Shown: one piece after another, positions 39,351 through 49,900 of the stretch | Numbering within the stretch: position 1 is the first letter of the stretch | Layout of the letters: every line of letters begins with the position of its first letter | Assembly: GCA_036897095.1 (NCBI GenBank) | Contig: JAYMSP010000006.1 | Span: 1-64,000, forward strand | Length of the DNA stretch: 64,000 nucleotides | From: Plantago elongata | Lineage: Eukaryota > Streptophyta > Magnoliopsida > Lamiales > Plantaginaceae | Direction: 5' to 3' | Program-made: the position numbers and the translations under genes | The notes under the pieces: generated by a model | Database searches by the model: none | What the model was told of the DNA's origin: nothing | The model's input: only the letters and a program-made list of their open reading frames with translations

Positions 39351-42000
39351 CTCAATATCTCTACAGTAGATCCTCTCTAACAAAAACAGAACTCAACCAA
39401 GGTAAAGAACGGAAAACTCCTCAGTATTTCGATCTCTTTTTTTTTTCAATTTTTTTTTCTCCTTTTTTTTTTTTCTTTTCAAAAACACTAGTGATACAAC
39501 CTACAGATCAAACGAGTAAACCCTCTATTTTCAATGACAACTAAAACAACGCACCAAAAACTTCACCGGGTATTCCTCGTGAACAATCCTATGAACATAC
39601 AGTAGTAGTATCTCCAGCTACCAATACCAAAAATCAAAAAAACTAATCTAAGCTTCCTTTATATACAATAAATAATCAAAAAATCTGAGCAGAAACCTAC
39701 CTAAGGTTGGTTTCCAAAGAATCGTGTATAGTGAGTATCTATCAGTACAAAGAAAAAGCCTTACTACTATTCCTAATTCATCATCAACCTACAATAAACA
39801 GAACAAAATCAATCAGAACAAAATACTACTACGACAGAAGAAGATAAGAAACCTGATCTGGCTCTCCGAAATCCAAACCCTAGTTTGTTCGAATCGAATC
39901 GACTGAGAGATATTGATTGGAATTGGTGGTATTGTGTGAATGGATTTGGATCAAAAGTGATCTGGAAAAGGGTGAACAAAAGCTCAGAAATTTGGTGAAG
40001 GAAGATTGAAAATAGGGAAGAAATAACCAACCTATTGAAAACAAATTGCGTCAAAAGAAAAGGCTAAGTAATACAAGGCTGGAAAGGTATTTGACAGACA
40101 CGTGTGGAATTAGGGAATGGTTACCAACAATTTTCGGGTACCTTCTTAACAATAACCCTCGGTAATTCGGATTAGTTGGACTCCAATTTGTGAGGTACTT
40201 ATTCAATTTCACGTATTCCTTGAGTTTTACGTTAAACTTTTCGTAATTCCGAATATAAATTTTTTAAGAAATGAATAATAAAGTAGAAAGGATTTTGGTG
40301 GGAAAAAAAAATGAAAAGTAAAAGATATATTGTATAAAATAAGAAGAAAATACATTTTGCAAGGGTAGAAGAATGCAATCGTAACGGACTAAAATGGAAT
40401 ACGATAATATGAAGCTGACACTGAAGGTATTACCTTCCTTTTAGAGACTCCATGATAAGGTTCAAATTTATATTGTTTGTGGTTAGTGTCGTTCTAAGCC
40501 GTTCTCAGATTGAGTTATTAATTGTACTATTCAATTACGAATTTGTAGTTCAGTACTGTAAACTTATGAATTTGAATTTTAGTATTGATTCAGGCAATAC
40601 GTATTAGTATATATTTTGTTCGAGTGAGTATCCAGATATGCAACGTGCTAACAATATAATAAAATAATGTATTAGTAGGTTTTAATGGATATTAAATGAA
40701 TTCCCGCTTATTAGCGCCTTGACATTTTGTAATGGCGACTTCAATTTTCCAGACAAAATATTTTATGGTGGTAATTGATGTCGGGTTAGGTCACTTTGAA
40801 AATTTCGAGGTAGGTGCATACACATGAAAAATGATGCTCAATGTTTGGATGCTATGGATGTTTACAAATTTAAATTGCATCATGTGATCCATGTTTAAAG
40901 TGTATTTGTTATGTTTTTTTTAAACTGGAGATTCATAAATGGGGACAATCATTTAATTAAGTAAAACATACATACTTTATCAATTCCTACATTATACAGT
41001 TCTGATTTTTCTCGATGTACCAACATCAACTGATAATATAATTAAATTAATATTAAGATTCAAGCATATGATCGAGAATTAAATTTTGTATGTGTGTGTG
41101 TGAGAGATAGCATGTCATAACGTGTTAATGTGTCCTTTATTTATTTATTTTACCATAAATCATCGCCTACCAATGAAGTTTTTTTTTTAATTCTTATGTG
41201 GGCACCACTGCTGATATAAATTAACCTTGGAGTTTCTCCTGCAGATCAATTGGGAATTGATGATGACTATAGTTTGCAAACTAATTTTAATACACCTTTG
41301 ACTGTATTTGTATGAACCAAGAACCAACATGGATACACTAGTACATAGTCCAATAACTTAGGAAGAAGCTTGAAATGCATGGTGGGAAGAAAGAAGCAGC
41401 AACTGGCTTACAAAGAACTTAACGGAGCAACAGATCTTTTGGCAAAAATAAAAAGTGGATACCATTTTGATTCCCATGAACAATATGGCTTTTTTGATTC
41501 ACATCCGTCAAACTATGTTAAATTTACAACTAGTCTTTTGATTTGGTACTCATGTCCTCAGTGGCTATCTATGTATCTTAAAGAAGATTCAAACAATGTG
41601 ATGTTGCGTAAGGTAACTATGCGCAATGGGACATGGCATGTATTTTGATTAAGTCTTTATAATATATTTAGTCAAGAAGAAATAGAGTCACCAACAACAA
41701 GTGGATGATCGAGTATCAATGAACGGTGGTCACCGGTTGGTTGATAACACACATATTATACGATACATATGCGACATATGCATAGATTTTCAACAAATAA
41801 ATTCGACAATTCCTCTACGCGTGTTAGTTTGAACTTTGAAGGCATCCCACCTAGCAGTCAGCTCACCTTATTTGTTGATACTTCATGAACACGTGATATC
41901 AATTGTTCTTATTAGTGAGTGAGTGCATTAGATTATAAATATATTGCAATTGAAATGTGTAAATAAACTCAAAATAATCTTCATTAAAATTTGAACACAT

Positions 42001-42260
42001 GACATATAATAAGTTAAACTCCCTAGTTAGCTTGCTACAATTATTTTAGATTTTCACTATTTACTCTTCAATTATAATGCATTCATAATTAATATATATT
42101 AGAATAATTAATTAATCACATATCTTCGATGACATATAATAAGTTAAACTCCCTAATTAGCTTTGCTCACAATTATTTAGATTTTCAATATTTACTCTTC
42201 AATTATAATGCATCCATAATTAATATATTAGAATAATTAATTAATCACAAATCTTCGATG
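42001..42260. repeat. Tandem duplication, two copies of ~130 bp
   Basis: GACATATAATAAGTTAAACT begins both copies, at 42001 and 42131. The copies share a CAATTATAATGCAT-CATAATTAATATA middle and a TAATTAATCACA-ATCTTCGATGA end, with only a few differences. A young local duplication; non-coding. Confidence 0.95.
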
Positions 42261-42539
42261 ATATCAAATAAGAGAATTTTGATATTATTTCTCTCTCATT
42301 ATTCTTTTACCTACATAAAAGATAATTTTAAAGCGGTTGTTTGTATAGCTGTTAAAATTCAATTTTAATCGAGTTATCATTTATATCATGCTTGTTAGGT
42401 GATTTAGTCACGTTAAAAGATACCCATTTTATTATCAGCAACTATTCATTTCAATTAATTTTTATCTTTCCTCATAATCCTATAATGGTCAAAATTCGCT
42501 GTTTCATCAAGACTGACAAATTGATCCATCAAGTCCACG

Positions 42540-43455
42540 ACCCAATCCGCAGTCTTTAAATGAGTCCATCTCAACCTCACGCACAGGTTGGGCTCCAAGA
42601 GGCCGCCGAACCAAGCCACCCAGTGACCCGTCACACAACCAAAAGGCTTGCATACCGACTAACTCATTTGACCTCCCAACTTCCTAGCGGGTCGACAAGC
42701 TAGCCAACACATTTGGTGAGTCTGACATACATGCGAGCCAACCTTACTTGACTAACTCGCCCAGTATGCCAGAAACGAACTCAACCGACTTGAGACTCGT
42801 CCAACCCAATCCGCAAGACTAACTATGTTAGCCTAACGAATTGACCAACCCACGTTGCTTGACTAACTCATCCAGTCAATAAGCAATCGACTAGACTTAG
42901 TCAGCCCACGAAGCCACTCCTGACCCGAAATATAAGAGAAGTGGGTACGGACACTAACGGTTGGATGATCTATGTAGGAAGGCAGGCGGAAAGAGAAAGA
43001 ATCATCTCATTCGGACTACAAAAAACCCTAGCTATCAATCGAACGCCTCTCCCTCAGCACTCTATCAATAAGTCAGACGATCAAGCTCTCAGGTTGTCAG
43101 TCAGACGTTGCATGTCAGACATTGTCGGCTAGACGTTGTTGGTCGGATGATTAAGCTTCACCTTCCGCCATCCTACCCTTGCTGACGATCACTAGTTAGC
43201 TTCATTTCACACGGTCAGCTAACACACTGTCGGTAACCATTCAATCCGTGCCGAACCGTCAACAGGATAAGTCGACGTCCATCTCCCCCATTGTCACTTT
43301 GCTTATTCTTTGTTTCATTATTGACTTGAGCGTCGGAGTCCCTACCACCGACATCACACCGGTGTCGCCTTGATATCTTACGTCTCTAGGTTTGTTACTT
43401 GTTGCCTTGCAGGTCGTCGGTGCCCCCCAAATCATCGACCTAGATTCAATTATAG
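42540..43455. mobile_element. Probable LTR-retrotransposon fossil (Ty3/gypsy-type LTR fragment)
   Basis: A GC-richer island in AT-rich DNA. Its left part is rich in phrases such as GACTAACTCGCCCAG and AACCCAAT. Its right part carries TTGACTTGAGCGTCGGAGT and CCTTGCAGGTCGTCGGTGCC, phrases I recognise from the R-U5 part of many dicot Ty3/gypsy LTRs. No coding region remains beside it and the ends are blurred. Old and fragmentary. Confidence 0.5.
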
Positions 43456-43952
43456 ATTATGAGCGTTTACAAATCCTACCTACTATTTTATCCCACTTTA
43501 TCTTTTACATTATAACAATATCAAAACAATCAAATAACAACACAACTAATCAAATAATATCTTAAAAACTCTTACTCTCCACATACTACAATTATATAAA
43601 CCTACACAACTTTATATATTTTTTTCAAAATGAATGATAATTCAGTCACTACTTGCGATTAAATTAAAAAGATAAAATTTATTTTAATTTTAATCGTTTA
43701 TTAAGTAATCAACTCTACCCAAAAAAAAATAAAAATGCAATCAATTCCCTTCCCAATCCCATAATAACTAGAGCACCTAAATTGAACAAGTAATTTGAAA
43801 TTTGCATTTCAAACACAGTCCTCCAAATTAGTTGAATTTTCAAAACCACTTCTAAAAAAGTCCGCCCTCTATTTCATTTCCCTCCCATTTGCTCATCCCT
43901 ACTCACTCACATAGTGAAATCCAAGCTCGATTTCAATCAATTTCACTAAGAA

Positions 43953-46900
43953 ATGGAATCGGAAGGAAAGAGAAGAGAGAGAAAGAGTATGTTAGCTATC
44001 GCCGGAGCCGCCGCTATCGTTGCCGTTGCGGCCAACTTCGCAATCTCCGCGCTAACGAACCATCTGAAGAAAAGCAAGAGGAAAGGTATATACGTTCATC
44101 ACTATCGATTATTTCTGTATTCGTAAGTTGATTGATCGTAAACAATGGACTATACATATGAATTTTTGCTGTTTCCGTACAATTAGTTGTTTGCTGGTAA
44201 GTAGTTATTGCTAATTCATCGTGATAATGTGGAGTTGATAGAATTTATTTCATACAAGTGAAGTCGGACTCGGAATGACGGTTTGTGTAGTGGTGACTGC
44301 TTGACTGGTGAAGTGCGTGTTGGATTTTGCTAATGTTAGTTGCTTGTGGAGATTCAAAATCTAAATATAGCTGATAGCTCATTGACTTTTGTTCATCCTG
44401 CATTAGAGTACTTTCTCTAGTTCGTTTGTTAGAATTGTTTTCATATAAGCGAAGTCGAAATGATGGTTTGTGCAGTGGTGACTGTTGGAGTGATTTTGGA
44501 TTTTGCTAATGTTAGTTGCATGTGGAGGTTAAAAACCTAAATAGCTCATTGACATTTGGTATCCTGCATTAGAGTGCTTCACTAGCTTGTTTGTTTGAAT
44601 TTGTTGCATAGTGAATTTGGAATCATGGTTTGTGCAGTGCAGTAGTCTGGTGGAGTGGTTTGGATTTATTTATGTTAGTTGCTCCTGGCGATTCAAATAT
44701 TAAATAGCTCATGGACTTTTGGTATCCTGCATTGGAGTGCTTCTCTAGCTCGTTTGTACATTGTTATTAGAACCTTGCCAGTTGTTAGTATTACATACAT
44801 GAGTAAGCTGAGATAATTGTTATAGCAATTGAAATTGACATATAGTAATTGCTTTTGGAATTTCAGTAGTCCCGGGATCAAATGTGCGGACAAATTTATC
44901 TGCATCTGAAATATTAAAGCTGGCAGACCATATTGTTGCACGATCAAAGAAGGTCTATGATGCTGTTGCTTCGGTTCCACTTGACAAGGTACAGTGCATT
45001 CTTCATTAATACCAGATCAATATGACCACTTCCCAGTTGCTATGCATAGACGGCTTGTTTTTCCCCAATGTCTTAGCAGTTGGTTATCATCATCAATCAC
45101 AAGACTCATTTCATCGATATTAATAAAAGGGAGAATATCGGTTTCAATTAATCTATCAGTATAAAGTCATCCTCACGAGTAGCATGTTACATTGTTGTCG
45201 TAAGGTTATAGGACTTATTTGGCCCTGATATTCAGAAGGCACTCATTTCAGGTGTCGTATTCCAATACAATATTGCATCTGGAACAATTAGAAGCAAATC
45301 AGTTTCCTCTGATACAATCTTGTATATTGCCAAAATTTGTATCACATCTTGAAGATATTCGCAAAGCAAGCATTGAAGCTGAATGTAGGATTGATGCTCA
45401 TATTGCTATATGCAGGTTTACCTTCAACTTTTTCTTTATCCCGTTCTTTTTTGAAGCAACTTTCTGTGAAAGTTAATCTTGTCATCCAAAGTAATTTGTT
45501 TACAATTCATATAACTTGAAAAATCTTATCCATGAACTGTGTTACTCATTCTATCTTCCACCTACATTGCTCGTGGCCCAATAACAGTGTCTTCGTTTTG
45601 GCTGAGGAATTAGGATTAGATGATTCTGAAGATACATACAGACTTTATCTAGCAACACATGTTCAGCAACTTAAACACTTCCAACAAATTGGCTGTTTAT
45701 AACTTAATATTGATGTGACTCACTAATGGCCTTCTGAAAAGCTAAATAATTAAACAAGCACAGAATACCAGTTAGTAGACTAAACTTTTGTGGATAATCT
45801 AGAACCTCTAAGGTTGATTTTTTAAATATTCGCGTGGAATTAATTTTGAGTATATATGATTGAAAGCTATTCCACTCTACTGAATGATTTATTGGCTTAA
45901 GAAAGATAGTTTCTATTTTTTTTTTGAAACGGCAAAGGGGTGACTCAAACCCCCGACCTATTGGTTGGAGGTGAAGCGTCTTACCAACAGAGCTGCGCTA
46001 AGATAGTTTTTATGTTGAATTGGCTACTTGTTAAAACCATCACTTTATGCAATATATGCAAATATTTTGGTCTATTTTATTTCGAAAATGCAATGAGAAT
46101 AACTTCTGTTCGACATTTCAATGGTTAGACGAGTGAAAATAGTGGGAGTGTGCCCAACACTTGGGTTAGAAGGTGAAGGCGGCATGGTTCTTCCTAGTAT
46201 TTAAATTGAATTTGCAAATTAGGGGGATGGGACAATATGAGTGGGTTGTGGTGTGGTAAATTTGACTGGGTGAGGTGTGTCTATCCGTGACACGAGTTTT
46301 TGCCAAATATAATCAGATATCGTTATGCTCTTACAAGACTCTTATTCATTTATATCATTATTTTGAATTTTTTTGTAAGGCTTCTGAATAACTCCTATCA
46401 CGTTAATCATACAGTAAGCGTGAGGATGTTTACCGTGTTCTGAAAGCTTTTACATCAAGGGGTGATTGGAAGAGCTTTGAAGTCAAACACTTTGTTCATC
46501 ATTTGGTATGCACAAACATAACATTTATCTGTTATCTCGATGCAGCTATGGTTCTCCCCTCTTAAGAAGCAAACGAGACAAAAGCTATTTTGATTGCTGA
46601 TTCATTAAAGTAATACTCGCTTCCTGTCAATGCTGTGCGTGTCATGTTGTAATGCACTGTAGGTCAAGTCTTCATTTGTATTTGATTGACAGGTTCGAGA
46701 CTTTGAGCGGAATGGCTTAAATCTTACCTCAACCAAGAGGGAGGAATTTGAGCGGTTAGTGTCTCAGATAGATGAGCTAAGTATGCGGTTCATCCGGAAT
46801 CTGGATGGCGATTTTACATTTCTTCTTTTCCATGATCATGAGCTTGTTGGGTTGCCCCCGGAGTTCCTTAAGGTGTGGATCTTTATCTTTCCTTCAATTT

Positions 46901-49900
46901 ACAGAAAAAAGAAAAATTTATCTTCTTAAATTATGTTAGAATGTGAATGATTTTTTGGCATTTCCTCTCAAAATCATTTTGCACATTATCTGTACTTCTT
47001 TATAAATCATAAGTTGGCCATGAGCAGTTATCTATGCTCTTAAGCACAAACCATCAAATAACCGTGAAGTAATTTTATATGAAGTATAAAGTATAAACTA
47101 TAGAGATGTCATGGCCAGCAATGTGCTGGTTACTTTTTAATGTCTGCTGCGGTCCTTTGGTTGCTCATTGGTATCTTGCATGTTCACTATGCAGAGTTTG
47201 GACAAATCAGAAAATGGTAAATTCAAGCTTTTCCTCAAAAGACATCACGTATCACCCATCCTCGACCTATGTAAGGTGAATCTCTCAGTAAATATATCAC
47301 GCTTTCAAGTGTCAATGGCCGCACTGACAGCCTTTATATGTCATACAATTTCATTTATTATATTCATTTTCTTTTTAATTCACTAGAATGCTAAAGTTAG
47401 TTTGTTACCTGAAATGCTGAATATTGAACTGAATGAGAATGCTTAAGATTTTTACAATTCGATCAGGTCCAACTATATGTGTGTTCACTTAAAATTGGAC
47501 AATGTGGATATTCAGTAAAATTAAGTAAAAGTAGTACTACCTGATATCATAAGCATTTTTTTAATTATGCTGCATAATTAGAAGTATTGAGCAGCGTATG
47601 ATCATGCAACATCCTATTTCTGATTATATCTATAGTTTATCTATGATATGCAACACACAGCAAAGTACCCTTTATGCCCATCATCTGGTGGTTAGTTTAC
47701 TAGATAAAGGGGTGAGATGATTCCTGCACTTGTTTTTTTGGTTTTGTTTTTTGTTTTTCTTTATTAGCTCTTATGAGTGGCAAACTTTTATCATTAAGCA
47801 ACTATCTGTGGTTTATGAGTTCTTTTATTATCCTGAAGTTAGGATCAACCAGGAAGACTGTAGCGGTGGCTTTTGGGCGGAGATGTGAAGTCAATCTCTC
47901 TCTAATGGAGAAGTTGGTAATAACCTAATTTTTGACATACTTGCGGAATACTGCACTAGAATATCTTCTTACCTTCACACTGAATAACTTCTGAATCATA
48001 TCTACTCACAAACGTTTCATGCATTCCTGACCGACCTGGTTCAGTGATGATATCCCTTATCAAGAAAAAGTTTCTTAATGAAAAGAATAACCCACAGTGG
48101 CACATGCGACTTTATTAGTTGTTATCTGTCCGCTGTTTAGTATCCTTTAATTATTTTGACCAATGCTGAGAGGGAGCTCTACTAGAAATCACTAATTATT
48201 GGGCAATGGAGGAAAAGTAGTTACTTCATAAGAATGTTGTAAGGAATGGGCATTTCAATTACAGTGTCTAAGTTAGCAGCTTCTTGTGGCATATAAATTA
48301 TAATTTTGTTACAGTAACAAAGGGCAATTGCTGTATGGCGCCATAAGAACTAGCTGGTACTTTTTTTTTCTTTTTTTTTATGAAGTGTATTAATACAAAA
48401 CAAATTTAACTTACCTTTCCGTTTCAAATTGTCTATATCTTGCCCACCGGTATTTGATTTAGTTCTTTCCTTATTTATCATGTATTTTGTCTTCCAGCTG
48501 AAGTTGCGGCACAAGCTTGCCAGGTTGCTTGGCTATGCAAACTATGCAGACTATAAAATTGATCATAGAATGGCAAAATCATCAACGAAGGTTTGTGTAT
48601 TTCCATAACTGAAAGCACCCCCTCCCTGTCTGGAACTATTGAGTATTTATTGAAGTAGTAGTTTATTTTTCTCGGTGATCCACCTACTCTGGGTTGTGGA
48701 ATAGTCCACTTTAGATTGATATGAGCACACATGCACATGTTTTCCTTCATCTCTTACATTCTCAAGTTCATGTATATTATTCCTTGGATAACTTTTGATA
48801 GAAAGTTCCTTCTGTTGTCCTCAGGCTTATGAATTCTTAGAGAAGGTATCGGAAAGCTTAACTGATACTGCTTCAAAGGAACTTTATCTGTTAAAAGAAT
48901 TGAAGGTTTGAAATGCTTGTTTTGTTCTTTCTAAGAAGCTTGATTTCAGCTTATCCTACATGTAGTCATATATTGTAGACTTACTTATACTTGGAACCAT
49001 GTTTCTTAAGAGAAAAGAGGAGGGAGAATGTCCTTTCGGAACCGAAGACTTATCATATTACATCAAGAAAGCCAAAGAACAGATGTTCGATTTGGATTTT
49101 GGAGCTGTCAAACAATATCTCCCCTCCCGTCTAGTTCTATCTGGAATCTTCAAAACATACCAATATCTTTTTGGTAATTAACTTTTCTTTTCTCCTCCCT
49201 GTTTTGTGTTTGTTAAATATCTTTTAATGTTCGATTCCTATGCTTACTGCAGGGTTAAGATTTGAGGAAGTAGCAGATGCAGATGTTTGGCATGAGGACG
49301 TGCAGCTTTTTTCAGTTTTTGACCTGAGTTCTGCTGAACTTCTGGGTTACTTCTATCTTGATGTATATACCAGGTCCGTTTCTCACTTTATATTTTAGAA
49401 TGAATTCTTGGTTATCGTCTTCAGTCTTTGATGAACCCACCGAAGCTTATGTTGCATTTCATAACAGGGAAGGGAAATATGGTCAGACTTGTGTTGTTTC
49501 TTTGCAGAATGGTTCAATAATTAGCAGTGTAAAACAGGTGATTCTCCATATTTTTCTTGTCGATGTTCAGTTGTGGTTTTGGTGAATCTTATTGCAGTGT
49601 ATTTGCCATTCCTGCTATTTTGTCACTGGCCCTACTTTCGTGCCAATAATCTATAGAGCTGTGTAGTCAACTCAACAACACAAAATTGAAATTAGTGATA
49701 CCATGAATGTTACATGCTTTTTGAGAGGGTTTCGGTCTTGTCATGATACCAACTTGCTGTTTCCAGATTCCCGTGGCATTGCTTATTTCTCAGTTGCATA
49801 AGGAAGATGATGGGAATCCAGGATTATTAAGATTCTCTGAAGTGGTAGATCTGTTCCATGAGTTTTGCCATGTGGTAAGTTCCTATCAAATATTTTATTG

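Larger units (their letters stand above)
39351..43952. other. Long spacer between divergent SKIP14 and M3 peptidase genes
   Basis: 39351-40060 holds the SKIP14 leader and promoter, with an AAACCCTAG telo-box-like phrase near 39885. An open frame at 41370-41648 (92 codons) has no recognisable motif. 42001-42260 is a two-copy 130-bp tandem repeat. 42540-43455 is a GC-richer probable LTR fossil. The last 300 bp lead into the peptidase promoter. Confidence 0.6.

Noticed and set aside
41370-41648. 92-codon open frame on + upstream of the M3 peptidase gene
   Set aside because: Composition is protein-like in places but I recognise no family and no neighbouring exons.
45940-46005. tRNA gene on the minus strand
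   Set aside because: A and B boxes are present but there is no acceptor stem, and an A-tail and target duplications mark it as a SINE.
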